The position numbers and the translations under genes are program-made. From the NCBI GenBank assembly GCA_047975765.1, contig JBKEEF010000003.1, positions 1 to 64,000 of the forward strand: a stretch of 64,000 nucleotides of DNA, in the 5' to 3' direction. Below, in pieces: positions 45,096-53,513 of this stretch. A model generated the notes under the pieces. The model had not been told where the DNA came from and ran no database searches. It saw only the letters and a program-made list of their open reading frames with translations. This stretch comes from JAQWBS01 sp047975765 (GTDB lineage: Bacteria; Pseudomonadota; Alphaproteobacteria; RF32; CAG-239). Position 1 is the stretch's first letter, and each line of letters opens with the position of its first letter.

Positions 45096-45491
45096 ATGGT
45101 AAACAGCTTAATCGCAAAAATTCATATCGCAAAAAATGAACTTGGTCTTGACGATGAAACTTATCGTTCATTGATTTTTCAGGCTACTGGAAAAAAGAGC
45201 TGCACTGAGTGTAATCAAAAACAACTTGGTAAAATTTTGGAGCTTATGAAAAGTAAGGGCTGGAAACCATCTAAGCCTAAAAAAGCCTTTAGAAACTCCT
45301 CATCAGCATTAATTAGAAAAATCTATGGTTTATGGTCAGAACTTCATTCTGTTGGCAAGATTTCATCGGCTGATAAAACTTCTCTTGATAAGTTTGTTAG
45401 TAAACACACCGAAGTTGATAGTGCTCAATGGTTAGATAATTCTCAAGCTGTAAAAATCATAGAAATGCTTAAACAGTGGCTTGCGAGGTAA
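45096..45491 (+). CDS. gemA: Regulatory protein GemA (DUF1018, Mu gp16 family)
   Basis: This 131-residue protein has LIAKIHIAKNELGLDDETYR then LIFQATGKKSC near the N-terminus and the C-terminal ALIRKIYGLWSELHSVGKI, both typical of the gp16/GemA family. In Mu, GemA modulates host gene expression and gyrase-dependent supercoiling. The stop overlaps the Mor start region. Confidence 0.9.
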   Translation: MVNSLIAKIHIAKNELGLDDETYRSLIFQATGKKSCTECNQKQLGKILELMKSKGWKPSKPKKAFRNSSSALIRKIYGLWSELHSVGKISSADKTSLDKFVSKHTEVDSAQWLDNSQAVKIIEMLKQWLAR

Positions 45492-45493
45492 TG

Positions 45494-45886
45494 ATGAATA
45501 GTGAAATTAAAAGATATTTTATAGATGAAGTTTCTGACTTAACATCAGTTAATTTCGCTCAAAAATTAGTTGATAATTTCAAAGGGCAAAGAATTTATAT
45601 ACCAACCAAAACCCCTCATGAAAAACATTTTTTATCTAAAGTTTTTAATGAGCAAGAAATTGATGTTTTGATTGAGAATTTCGGGGGTAACCATATTGAT
45701 GTTCCGATGAGATTGGTTAATGAAGCTCCTTTTCGCAAAGCTAAGATTTTAGAACTTAAGTCAAAAAACTATGGTGTTCAAGAAATCGCTGGTGAAGTTA
45801 ATTGCACATGGAGATGGGTTCAAAAGATTTTGAGCAACCATAAAAAAAAGCAAGAAATTAATAAAGATCAAGGGTCTTTGTTTTAA
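45494..45886 (+). CDS. mor: Mor-type middle transcription activator
   Basis: This 130-residue protein has the Mor/C family layout: an N-terminal dimerisation domain with IYIPTK and FGGNHIDVP, and a C-terminal HTH (ILELKSKNYGVQEIAGEVNC, TWRWVQKILSNHKK). Mor recruits RNA polymerase to the middle promoter in Mu. No separate C protein is seen in the window, so this may also drive late genes. The start is one of two adjacent ATGs after GAGG; GTG 45476 is less likely. Confidence 0.85.
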   Translation: MNSEIKRYFIDEVSDLTSVNFAQKLVDNFKGQRIYIPTKTPHEKHFLSKVFNEQEIDVLIENFGGNHIDVPMRLVNEAPFRKAKILELKSKNYGVQEIAGEVNCTWRWVQKILSNHKKKQEINKDQGSLF

Positions 45887-45902
45887 CAACTGGAGGCTGA
45901 AG

Positions 45903-46079
45903 ATGAATAGTCAATGGGATTTTTTTAAGCAACTTCGAAGAGAAAAGGTTTTGAGCATGGCTGAGCAAATTAATGCTGAGCTTGCTTCTAAAGCACAAGA
46001 AAAGCTTCAAATTGAAATTCTTGCTCAAAAAGAAGCAAATGAGGGTCGTGTTGCCGCTCATTTTCGCAGCCAAGATTAA
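45903..46079 (+). CDS. Short helical prophage protein (58 aa)
   Basis: The reading frame MNSQWDFFKQLRREKVLSMA to AAHFRSQD is preceded by GGAGG 8 bases before the ATG, and fits neatly between mor and the next gene. The protein is highly charged and probably a single helix or coiled coil. No family recognised. Confidence 0.6.
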   Translation: MNSQWDFFKQLRREKVLSMAEQINAELASKAQEKLQIEILAQKEANEGRVAAHFRSQD

Positions 46080-46089
46080 GGAAAAAAGA

Positions 46090-46611
46090 ATGAAAAATAA
46101 ACTAGAAATAGGCGATAAAGTCACTTTCACGGCATTTGATGATGAAAGAGAGTTTAAAACGGAAGGTGTTGTTAGTTCTATTCACCAAGACGGAAGTATA
46201 GAAGTTCAAACAATTGATGGTTTGGAAGTCTATCTTTTAGAAAACGATGTTGATGTGATTAAGGTTGATACACACCAACATATAAAAAATGATGGAGCTT
46301 GTTTGCCTGAAGGATATGACTGGTCTCAAAGAATGAGAATTGACCAAGCTTTGACTGAAAATTCACAAGTTGAAGCTCTTCTTGAAATAAACAAAGATTT
46401 AGAAAATAGGCTTGCTAAGCTTAGGAATGCTTTTGTTGAAGAGATGAAAAAGAATAAAGAGCTTGAAGGTGTTATTTCTTCAGCTCTGACTGAACTTGAT
46501 AAGGTTGATAATAATCACAAAATCACAGCAGGACAAGATTATTACTTCCCTCGTCAAGCTCTTAATAGAGCAAGAGAAACACTAAGAGTTTATCCGGAGA
46601 TTGTAAAATGA
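46090..46611 (+). CDS. Prophage protein of unknown function
   Basis: This 173-residue protein starts at ATG 46090 after AAGGAA, not at the open upstream codons, which overlap the 58-residue gene. Residues 1-60 look like a small beta-barrel (KLEIGDKVTFTAFDDEREFK, GSIEVQTIDGLEVYLLE) and residues about 95-140 like a coiled coil. Function unknown. It overlaps the next gene by ATGA. Confidence 0.6.
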   Translation: MKNKLEIGDKVTFTAFDDEREFKTEGVVSSIHQDGSIEVQTIDGLEVYLLENDVDVIKVDTHQHIKNDGACLPEGYDWSQRMRIDQALTENSQVEALLEINKDLENRLAKLRNAFVEEMKKNKELEGVISSALTELDKVDNNHKITAGQDYYFPRQALNRARETLRVYPEIVK

Positions 46612-47180
46612 TAGAATGGAAAAAGCCATCTCAACATCCAGAAAGTAATGATAATTGGGGACTTGTTGAAATTGTTTATGTTAATACTAAAGGAAGCTAT
46701 AGATTGTCCACATATTCAACTAAATCAAAGGATTTTATATATGGTGGATATGACTGGGATTGTGTTGATAAATGGTGTTATTTTAATGAGTTTCTTAACT
46801 TAGATTCTCAAATTATAGCCTTAATGAAGGATACAGAAGAGCAAAAAAAGAGAATTAAATATCTCAAAGCTGAAATTGAATTTAATAAGAAACAAATAAC
46901 CAGACAAGCTGGTAATATGGAGCATTGTTTGGGGTTTTTTAATGGAAAGAAGCCGAAAACATTCTTCAGGAATTATTGGGTAGGAGCGAATGACGATAAT
47001 GATGAATTATCTGAGCTTGGTTTTATGGAAAAATATGAAACTCTAGGAAAAACAGCTTATAGAGTATTGCCTAAGGGAATTGATTTTCTTTTGGGATATG
47101 AATTTTCAAAGAAAAATAAAAAGGTTTTGTTGAAAACTGAAACACTTTATGAAAAAGATTTCGAGGTGCAAAATGGCTAA
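46608..47180 (+). CDS. Prophage protein of unknown function
   Basis: This 190-residue protein has an N-terminal WKKPSQHPESNDNWGLVEIV followed by YGGYDWDCVDKWCYFNEFL, resembling small phage DUF551-like proteins in composition, but no firm family. The middle is a coiled coil (EEQKKRIKYLKAEIEFNKKQ). Its start overlaps the preceding stop (ATGA). Confidence 0.55.
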   Translation: MIEWKKPSQHPESNDNWGLVEIVYVNTKGSYRLSTYSTKSKDFIYGGYDWDCVDKWCYFNEFLNLDSQIIALMKDTEEQKKRIKYLKAEIEFNKKQITRQAGNMEHCLGFFNGKKPKTFFRNYWVGANDDNDELSELGFMEKYETLGKTAYRVLPKGIDFLLGYEFSKKNKKVLLKTETLYEKDFEVQNG

Positions 47181-47454
47181 ATATCAAATTCAGCAAGAAG
47201 AAACTGCAGGCAGATTGCCATATCCTTTCTTCGTAGATGAAAATGGCGAGGTTGTGGGTAATTTTTTGAAGGCAAAATATAAAAAGGTTGTAGGCTTTTC
47301 AAAAACACCTACACCGAGAAATCTTCAAGAATTTTCTTCTCAGATGAAACATCCAGAGAAAAACAAAGGAAAGTATCTTGTCGTTGCTGATCATAATGAT
47401 GATTGGTTCACATTAATAAATCCAATTTACGAAGTTACAAAGGTAGGTGAATGA
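47173..47454 (+). CDS. Small prophage protein, unknown
   Basis: This 93-residue protein starts at ATG 47173 after GAGGTG and overlaps the previous gene by 8 bases. The fold appears mainly beta (LPYPFFVDENGEVVGNFLK, KYLVVADHNDDWFTLI). No family recognised. Confidence 0.55.
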   Translation: MAKYQIQQEETAGRLPYPFFVDENGEVVGNFLKAKYKKVVGFSKTPTPRNLQEFSSQMKHPEKNKGKYLVVADHNDDWFTLINPIYEVTKVGE

Positions 47455-47684
47455 TGTGTTTTATTGAAGTTACATCTTTTAGTGATGAGGGAAGACACCT
47501 TATAAAAATTAAAGATATTGTTTGTGTCTCAGAGAAAGAAATTCATTGTTTACGTAAGGAGGATAGTAAGAATCAAAAAATTTATATTTGTTATATAACT
47601 TTATCTTCTGGTGAATTAATAAAGGTTAATGAAAATTATGGGGTTATAACTCAAAAAATATATGGGGCATTAAAAAATGTCTGA
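47451..47684 (+). CDS. Small prophage protein, unknown
   Basis: This 77-residue protein has a compact beta-rich pattern (FIEVTSF, IKIKDIVCVSEKEIHC, IYICYITLSSGELIKV). It overlaps both neighbours (ATGA type), so it belongs to the same translational chain. Function unknown. Confidence 0.5.
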   Translation: MMCFIEVTSFSDEGRHLIKIKDIVCVSEKEIHCLRKEDSKNQKIYICYITLSSGELIKVNENYGVITQKIYGALKNV

Positions 47685-47865
47685 AAAACTAAAAATCAAA
47701 GATGGTAAAGTTGGAAAAAATGTCGGCTTTGAAAGGATTAGACGGATTACGGGTTATTTGGTTGGCCGTTTAGACCGTTTTAATAACGCAAAAAGGGCTG
47801 AGGTTGAGGACAGAGTTAAACATTCTATAAATGAGGAGAAAAGAAGTGAAAAAAGTTTTAAGTGA
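47677..47865 (+). CDS. Small protein resembling the C-terminal tail of anaerobic ribonucleotide reductase
   Basis: This is a 62-residue protein. FERIRRITGYLVGRLDRFNN followed by AKRAEVEDRVKH resembles the conserved RxTGYL(V/G)...(R/W)xNxxKxxExxDRVxH segment near the C-terminus of NrdD-type enzymes and of short NrdD-like proteins. No CxxC pair or glycyl-radical motif is present, so it cannot be a reductase on its own. The similarity is judged by eye. Confidence 0.45.
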   Translation: MSEKLKIKDGKVGKNVGFERIRRITGYLVGRLDRFNNAKRAEVEDRVKHSINEEKRSEKSFK

Positions 47866-48031
47866 TTTAATAAGTGTTATTTTGAGTTTGTTATTGTTTT
47901 TCATTTCCTTGCTTGGATTTGTTTTTCTATCTGATACATCTCACTATATGCTAGGCTTTTCTTTCATATTCTTGTTAGGTTGGTTCGGTGGCTGGATTGA
48001 TAAAACAAGGGATATGAAGCAAAAGATTTGA
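47846..48031 (+). CDS. Small two-helix membrane protein
   Basis: This 61-residue protein starts at GTG 47846 with AGGAG 8 bases before it (the upstream ATG 47831 lacks a ribosome site). It has two membrane segments, LISVILSLLLFFISLLGFVF and YMLGFSFIFLLGWFGGWI, with a basic tail. It could be a holin-type lysis protein since an endolysin gene follows within 1 kb, but this is inference. Confidence 0.5.
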   Translation: MKKVLSDLISVILSLLLFFISLLGFVFLSDTSHYMLGFSFIFLLGWFGGWIDKTRDMKQKI

Positions 48032-48033
48032 TA

Positions 48034-48060
48034 AAAAAGCCGGTTAATTACCGGCTTTTT
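48034..48060. terminator. Bidirectional terminator closing the early/middle region
   Basis: 11-bp stem AAAAAGCCGGT/ACCGGCTTTTT (48034-48044/48050-48060). It follows the small membrane protein on the plus strand and contains the stop codon of the convergent minus-strand gene. Confidence 0.85.
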
Positions 48061-48721
48061 CTTTATTTAATGCGTCTTGAAAATCTACTAAATTGATAAT
48101 TTTATCAAAAACAGGACTTAGTTGATAAATGCCAACATGCTGCTTTTGATTTGGAATTATAAATCCTGTTCTTTGTAGCCCGTAAATTAGAGCATTAAAT
48201 TCATTTATATCACTATATGTTTCTCTTGCTTTTACATAATAAGGACTTGGATCTCGCATCTCTTGTTTAGCAAAAGTTTGAAAGCCCCCTATTTTTTCTT
48301 TTTCAGAATCTTTTTTTAGCTTATAAAGAAGTGCTAAAGTTTGAATTTCTTCATAAGAGAGTGTTTCTAAAATTTGAGCATAACGAGAAAATTGACTTGA
48401 ATATAATCCTTTTTCAAGCTTCCCTCCATTTAATAAAGAGTTTATAAGTTTAGCTAGAAGCCTTAAATTTATTTTTGCATTTCCATTAATGGAAGAGAGC
48501 ATAAACCTATGAATTATTGATAGTCGTTCATCTGCACCTATACTTGAAAAATCACCTTCTTTTACCTCATCCAACAAGATATCTCTCGCTTTTTCAATTT
48601 TTTCTTGTTGGTATGCTTTATATATCTCTGACATAGCTCCTGTCGGAATACCAACAAGGGAAAGCGCATCAGCTATTCCTTCTGTTATTGTTTTAGTTAG
48701 TGTATTTTCATTATTTGGCAT
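48044..48721 (-). CDS. Minus-strand prophage cargo gene, unknown function
   Basis: This 225-residue soluble, helix-rich protein is not recognised. Features are an N-terminal ITEGIADALSLVGIPTGAMS, a central charged helical region with RLSIIHRFMLSSINGNAKIN, and a C-terminal half with YEEIQTLALLYKLKKDSEKE resembling a small winged-helix or helical bundle. It is the only minus-strand gene between repressor and the right edge, sits between middle and late operons, and has its own terminator. That is the usual setting of a lysogeny-expressed moron such as an exclusion or defence gene; this is inference from position. Confidence 0.65.
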   Translation of the reverse strand: MPNNENTLTKTITEGIADALSLVGIPTGAMSEIYKAYQQEKIEKARDILLDEVKEGDFSSIGADERLSIIHRFMLSSINGNAKINLRLLAKLINSLLNGGKLEKGLYSSQFSRYAQILETLSYEEIQTLALLYKLKKDSEKEKIGGFQTFAKQEMRDPSPYYVKARETYSDINEFNALIYGLQRTGFIIPNQKQHVGIYQLSPVFDKIINLVDFQDALNKEKAGN

Positions 48722-48760
48722 GACTTACTCCTTTTTATGTTTTTTTTATAAATTTACAGT

Positions 48761-48871
48761 TTTTAACTGAATATGTAAAATAAAAAAATAAGTTGATTTA
48801 AAATTATAAATGAAATAATAATCAATTATTGTTTATTAATATCAACTCTTTGACTGAACAGGTCATCTTAA
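48761..48871 (+). promoter_or_regulatory. Late-region activator-type sites upstream of the endolysin gene
   Basis: TTTTAACTGAATA (48761-48773) and, 87 bases later, GACTGAACAGG-TCATCTTAA (48852-48871). The 13-mer and the ACTGAA-N4-TCATCTTAA arrangement both recur before the protease gene at 55118-55141. A role as a Mor-like activator site is inference. Confidence 0.5.
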
Positions 48872-48891
48872 AATTTTTGAATAATCTATTT

Positions 48892-48930
48892 ACCCTTATA
48901 AACTAATAAAGTCGTTTATAAGGGTTTTTT
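48892..48930 (+). terminator. Terminator-like hairpin holding the endolysin ribosome-binding site
   Basis: Perfect 12-bp stem ACCCTTATAAAC/GTTTATAAGGGT (48892-48903/48914-48925) followed by five T residues. It sits between the activator-like motif and the ATG at 48934. Its 3' arm contains AAGGG, the only ribosome-binding site candidate. Confidence 0.7.
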
Positions 48931-48933
48931 GTT

Positions 48934-49461
48934 ATGACAGATAATTTTTTTGAAAAAGCATTTTCGCAAACATTTAAGACTGAGGGTGGTTATGTTAACA
49001 ACCCGAATGATAGTGGTGGGCCAACTAAGTATGGGATAACTCTTAAGACTTATCGCCAATATTATCCTTCAGCAACAATCAATACAATAAAAAATTTAAC
49101 TCCAGAACAAGCCAAAGTCTTTTATCGTGAATATTTCTGGCTCAAAAATGGCTATGATAAAATAAAAATTGAATGTTTTGCTCTTAAAGTTTTTGATGCT
49201 TGCGTCAATATGGGGGAGTTTCAAGCTCATCTTTGTCTTCAAAGAGCATTGAATTGTGTGGGTTCAAAATTAAAAGAAGATGGTGTTTTGGGAGAAAACA
49301 CTCTTAAAGTTCTTAATTTTACAGGTGATCCAACTTGGAACTTTGCAGTCTTATGTTCATACAAATCTGAACTTGCAGGATTTTATAGAGTTTTAATTGC
49401 AAAAAAGCCTAAAAATAAAGAGTTTGAAACGGGATGGTTGAAAAGGGCTTATCATGGTTGA
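48934..49461 (+). CDS. Endolysin, glycoside hydrolase family 108 (N-acetylmuramidase)
   Basis: This 175-residue protein has the GH108 N-terminal signature FKTEGGYVNNPNDSGGPTKY with catalytic Glu17, followed by YGITLKTYRQYY, and a C-terminal peptidoglycan-binding-like part (LCLQRALNCVGSKLKEDGVL). It releases phage by cutting the glycan strands. No signal peptide is seen, so a holin is needed. It is the first gene of the late block and overlaps the next gene by 8 bases. Confidence 0.92.
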   Translation: MTDNFFEKAFSQTFKTEGGYVNNPNDSGGPTKYGITLKTYRQYYPSATINTIKNLTPEQAKVFYREYFWLKNGYDKIKIECFALKVFDACVNMGEFQAHLCLQRALNCVGSKLKEDGVLGENTLKVLNFTGDPTWNFAVLCSYKSELAGFYRVLIAKKPKNKEFETGWLKRAYHG

Positions 49462-49660
49462 TGTAGCTGATATTGCGACTGAGCAAATTGAACTCAATAA
49501 AGAATTTTCTATAAGAAATTTTAGAAAAAATCTTATGCATCACAAAAAATCACAAAAATTTTGTTTGGAATGTGGAGAAGAAATTCCCTTAGCTCGTCGT
49601 AATGCTGTGGCGGGCTGTGAATATTGTATTGATTGTCAGCTTGAAATTGAAAAGGAGTGA
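49454..49660 (+). CDS. TraR/DksA-type C4 zinc-finger protein
   Basis: This 68-residue protein has the zinc finger FCLECGEEIPLARRNAV..CEYCIDC with four Cys, preceded by a helical arm. Short TraR-like proteins bind RNA polymerase in the secondary channel and mimic DksA-ppGpp. They are common in Mu-like late regions. Confidence 0.88.
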   Translation: MVDVADIATEQIELNKEFSIRNFRKNLMHHKKSQKFCLECGEEIPLARRNAVAGCEYCIDCQLEIEKE

Positions 49661-49662
49661 AA

Positions 49663-49872
49663 ATGACAAAGGCTAATAGAATGTTAGAAGAAAAAATGGG
49701 CTATCTAGTAGGTACGATTGAAGCTATGGATAAGCGATTGCAACGAATGGAAGAAAAACAGGACAAACAGTTGAAAGTTACTGCTGTTAATTCATTTATT
49801 TGCTCTTCGGTTGTGGGTGTCGCAACAACTATAGTTATTGCAAAGCTTAAAAATTCTTTAGGAATGATGTAA
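49663..49872 (+). CDS. Small membrane protein with coiled coil (Mu gp25-like position)
   Basis: This 69-residue protein starts at ATG 49663 five bases after AAAGGAG; a GTG at 49657 lies inside that ribosome site. The N-terminal part is a coiled coil (GTIEAMDKRLQRMEEKQDKQ) and one membrane segment follows (FICSSVVGVATTIVIA). It may be a spanin-like or lysis accessory protein. Confidence 0.6.
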   Translation: MTKANRMLEEKMGYLVGTIEAMDKRLQRMEEKQDKQLKVTAVNSFICSSVVGVATTIVIAKLKNSLGMM

Positions 49873-49883
49873 AGAAAGGTAAG

Positions 49884-50390
49884 ATGATGGCTTATGGTGT
49901 TAAACAAAAAAATGAGGTACGGAAGAATTATATTCATAAACTTCTACCGTTAACTCAAGCAGCAAAAATTGCTGGAGTACCAATTGCCACAGCCAGAAGG
50001 TGGAAAACACTTTCTTATGAGCAAGGGGATGACTGGGATAAACAAAAAGCAGCATCTTCATTAAGTTCAGGCAGCCGGGATGACTTAGTCAAGGTCTTGG
50101 TTAATGATTATGTCATTTTTCATCAATCTGTTATGGAAAGTCTAAAAACTGCAGAAGCAATGACAGCTAAAGAAAAAGTTGATGCTTTAGCATCTCTTGC
50201 TGATGCTTTTTCAAAGACGATGAAATCTGCAGGACAAGCAAGCCCAGAGTTATCAAAACTTGCTGTTGCTAATGATATTATTCAGTTGCTTGGTGATTTT
50301 ATCAAAAATAAATATCCTCAACATATTGTGGCTTTTTTAGAAATTATAGAACCTTTCGGTGAGGAGGTTGCTATTAACTATGGCAAATAA
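49884..50390 (+). CDS. DUF1804 family protein, Mu gp27-like (small terminase-type)
   Basis: This 168-residue protein has an N-terminal HTH (LPLTQAAKIAGVPIATARRW) and a helical body with DALASLADAFSKTMKSAGQA. The family is encoded directly before the large terminase in Mu-like phages and is thought to act in DNA packaging. The frame overlaps the terminase start by 11 bases. Confidence 0.85.
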   Translation: MMAYGVKQKNEVRKNYIHKLLPLTQAAKIAGVPIATARRWKTLSYEQGDDWDKQKAASSLSSGSRDDLVKVLVNDYVIFHQSVMESLKTAEAMTAKEKVDALASLADAFSKTMKSAGQASPELSKLAVANDIIQLLGDFIKNKYPQHIVAFLEIIEPFGEEVAINYGK

Positions 50391-52074
50391 AGTCTCAAAA
50401 TCAGATTTCAAAAAGACACTTTCAGATTATGCTCTGAATTTTAGAAAGCAAATTGAAAACGCAAATAGCGGTTTTGATGATTCAAAGCAAGCAGCGAATA
50501 AGAGAATTGCTGAAGCTTTTGTTGATTTTGAGTTTTTTTCAAGAACTTATTTTCCCCATTATATTAGAGATAAAAAAAATCCTCTCACGCAAATGCTTGA
50601 AAGAGTTAAGCCATCTTTGTTGCACAAATGGCTCTATCTTACTTTCCCTAAAATCTTTAAGTCTCCTTTTGGTGTTTCTCAGGCATTAGCCGCACCTCGT
50701 GGAGAAGCAAAAACAACTTATGTTATGATCGCAATTATGTATTGTATTGTTTATGATCTAAAACATTATATTTTGTTTATCCAAGATGTTTTTGATAATG
50801 CTGCCGTTTTGATTGAGGCAATCAAAGCTGAATTAGAGTATAATCAAAGGCTCAAAAATGACTTCCCTCACGCCTGTGGAAAGAGTAGTATTTGGAAAGA
50901 AGGTGTTATTGTTACAAAAAACAATATCAAGATTCATGCACGTGGTGCTGGTCAAAAACTTCGTGGTCTTAAGCATGGGGCTTTTCGTCCTGATCTCGTT
51001 ATTCTAGATGATATTGAAAATGATGAACTTGTGGTTCGTGTTGAAAATCGTAATAAACTCAATGAATGGCTCAATAAGGCTGTTGAAAACTTGGGTGAAG
51101 CCGGTGCAAAATTAGATATTATTTATATTGGAACAATTCTTCACTATGACTCCGTTTTGAACCGCACACTTAATAACCCAATGTGGCAGTCAGTTATTTT
51201 TAAGGCAATTGTTGAATGGCCTCATAATATGGCTTTATGGGATAGATGGGAAGAAATTTTAAGAAATACTGATAAGGCAACTGCTCAAGCTGCAGCAGAT
51301 GAGTTTTATTTTCAAAACAAAGCTCAAATGGATGAGGGAGCTGTCGTTTCGTGGCCTGATAAAAGAGATTTATATTCTTTGATGAAGTTAAGGGTGAAAG
51401 TTGGGACTGCATCCTTTGAAGCAGAATATCAAAATGACCCTCTTAGTTCTGAAGACGCAATTTTCACTGACTTTACTTATTGGAATGTTTTGTCTGAAAA
51501 ATTGATATTCTTTGGTGCCGTTGATCCTTCACTTGGTAAAAAAGGGCAAAATCGTGACCCTTCAGCTATTGTGATTGGTGGAATTAATCGAACAACTATG
51601 AAAATGAAGTTGTTTGTTGCCGATATCAAAAAACGTGTTCCTGATAAAATTATTTCAGATATGATTTATTATCAGAAAAAATACAATTGTGTTTTGTGGT
51701 TTGTTGAGACTGTCCAGTTCCAAGAATTTCTCAGAACAGAAATCCAAAGAAGAGCTAAGCTGGATAATGTTATTATGCCATGTATTGGTATTAATCAAAA
51801 TGTTGACAAGGATTTGAGAATCCAAAGTTTGCAGCCTTATGTTAACGGTGGGGATATAGAGTTTGATCCAAGCCATTCAGCTCTTATCAATCAAATGAAA
51901 CATTGGCCGAAAACTGCACATGATGACGGTGTTGATGCACTGCATATTCTTTGGACTAATGCAGTCAAATATGCCAACAGAACTCAAACCGGTGGTCTTA
52001 AAACATTGAGCTCTATTGGGAGTTCATTGTTTAGAAGAAAAGAATGTAGGGTTGGCTTAAATGCGTATAAATAA
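50380..52074 (+). CDS. Terminase large subunit (Mu gp28-like)
   Basis: This 564-residue protein has the ATPase with Walker A-like AAPRGEAKTT and Walker B LVILDDIEND, and the C-terminal RNase H-like nuclease with FGAVDPSLGKKG, IGGINRT and HDDGVDALHIL (acidic residues). It drives headful packaging of phage DNA. ATG 50380 follows GAGGAGG; the seven upstream in-frame codons are rejected. Confidence 0.93.
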   Translation: MANKVSKSDFKKTLSDYALNFRKQIENANSGFDDSKQAANKRIAEAFVDFEFFSRTYFPHYIRDKKNPLTQMLERVKPSLLHKWLYLTFPKIFKSPFGVSQALAAPRGEAKTTYVMIAIMYCIVYDLKHYILFIQDVFDNAAVLIEAIKAELEYNQRLKNDFPHACGKSSIWKEGVIVTKNNIKIHARGAGQKLRGLKHGAFRPDLVILDDIENDELVVRVENRNKLNEWLNKAVENLGEAGAKLDIIYIGTILHYDSVLNRTLNNPMWQSVIFKAIVEWPHNMALWDRWEEILRNTDKATAQAAADEFYFQNKAQMDEGAVVSWPDKRDLYSLMKLRVKVGTASFEAEYQNDPLSSEDAIFTDFTYWNVLSEKLIFFGAVDPSLGKKGQNRDPSAIVIGGINRTTMKMKLFVADIKKRVPDKIISDMIYYQKKYNCVLWFVETVQFQEFLRTEIQRRAKLDNVIMPCIGINQNVDKDLRIQSLQPYVNGGDIEFDPSHSALINQMKHWPKTAHDDGVDALHILWTNAVKYANRTQTGGLKTLSSIGSSLFRRKECRVGLNAYK

Positions 52075-52085
52075 GGTATATAAAA

Positions 52086-53513
52086 ATGACAAAGTCTAAA
52101 AACAATCGCAAAGAAATGAATATTCAGCAAATAGTCAAAAAAGAGCTATCGCCATCCGCCGAATGGTATAAATCTCGGAGTTTTGGTGATGTTATTTATC
52201 CAGAAGATGATATTCTAAGGAAAAATGGATATCAAATGAAGATTTATAGAAGCCTTCTTTCTGATGAACAAATTAAAGCTTGCTTTAGTGGTCAGAGGGT
52301 TGCTGCTGTGGTTGCTGCCGACTGGGAAATTATTCCAGCAAGTGATAGTTCTCTAGACAAAGAAATAGCTGAATTTGTTTCAAAAAACATTGAGCAATTG
52401 ATGTTTGATGATAAAAGCAGAAAAATGCTCCATGCTAATTGGTTTGGGTATTCGGTCGCTGAGGTAATCTGGGGTTTAGATGATGATAAGATTATTATTA
52501 AAGACTTGAAAATTAGAAGACAGGAAAGATTTTGCTTTGGGGTGAATGGTGATTTATTTCTGAAGAAAAACCTCTTTGAAAAAGAAAGAATGCCAGACAA
52601 AAAGTTTTGGGTTCTTAAAGCCAGTGGCGATAATGATGATGATGTCTATGGGCTTGGTTTGGCAAATTCATGTTATTGGCCAGTATATCTAAAAAGAAAT
52701 GGTTTGAAGTTTTGGTCTGTCTTGGTTGAAAAATTTGCTATTCCGACTGCAGTTGGAAAATATGTCCAAGGGGCTTCTGAAGAAGAAATTAAAGATTTGC
52801 TTCAAATGTTAGATGCGATTTCTTCAGAAACTTCAATTGCTGTTCCTGAAGGAACTGATGTTGACTTATTAGAGTCTATAAAGGCTTCTGGTGGTGATCA
52901 CGAAAAATTCTGCAAATATCTTGACCAAATTATCGCAAAAGCAATTCTTGGACAAGATGGAACTTCAGAAAATGGAAGATATGCTGGAACTGCCGAAGTT
53001 CAGGAAAATGTTAAAGATTTGATTGTCAAGTCAGATGCGGACTTGCTTTGTGAAAGTTTTGATGAAGTGATTAAATGGTTGGTTGCTTATAACTGGCCAG
53101 ATGCAATCGCTCCAAAAATTGTGAGAAAATTTGAGCAAGTTGAAAATCTTAACACAAGTGTTGACCGGGATGTAAAAATTTCTAGTATGGGCTTTATGCC
53201 GACTGAAGAATATATCCAAGAGAAATATGGTGGTTCTTGGAAAAAATCTGAAGCAGGTTCTCCTTTATCCAATTTTTCGGAATCAGAAGATGAAGAGGAA
53301 AATAATGAAGATGTTTCTGATTGGGAAGAAATTGTTGATCCTATGCTTAAGCCTTTTGAAAAGCTTTTAGAAAATTGTAGTTCTTTTGAAGAACTGAGTT
53401 CCCGTCTTTTGGAAACGGTTAATAGTATTGATACTACAAAGCTTGTTGATGAGTTGGCAAAGCAAAATTTTCTCGCTAGAGTTAAGGGGGTTTTAGGGGT
53501 TAAAGATGAATAA
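52086..53513 (+). CDS. Portal protein (DUF935, Mu gp29-like)
   Basis: This 475-residue protein shows DUF935 features: ILRKNGYQMKIYRSLLSDEQ at the N-terminus, AAVVAADWEIIPAS, FGYSVAEVIWG, and the central RNGLKFWSVLVEKFAIPTAV with LGQDGTSENGRYA. It forms the dodecameric portal at the head vertex. The acidic Ser/Glu-rich tail is typical. It overlaps the next gene by 8 bases. Confidence 0.93.
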   Translation: MTKSKNNRKEMNIQQIVKKELSPSAEWYKSRSFGDVIYPEDDILRKNGYQMKIYRSLLSDEQIKACFSGQRVAAVVAADWEIIPASDSSLDKEIAEFVSKNIEQLMFDDKSRKMLHANWFGYSVAEVIWGLDDDKIIIKDLKIRRQERFCFGVNGDLFLKKNLFEKERMPDKKFWVLKASGDNDDDVYGLGLANSCYWPVYLKRNGLKFWSVLVEKFAIPTAVGKYVQGASEEEIKDLLQMLDAISSETSIAVPEGTDVDLLESIKASGGDHEKFCKYLDQIIAKAILGQDGTSENGRYAGTAEVQENVKDLIVKSDADLLCESFDEVIKWLVAYNWPDAIAPKIVRKFEQVENLNTSVDRDVKISSMGFMPTEEYIQEKYGGSWKKSEAGSPLSNFSESEDEEENNEDVSDWEEIVDPMLKPFEKLLENCSSFEELSSRLLETVNSIDTTKLVDELAKQNFLARVKGVLGVKDE

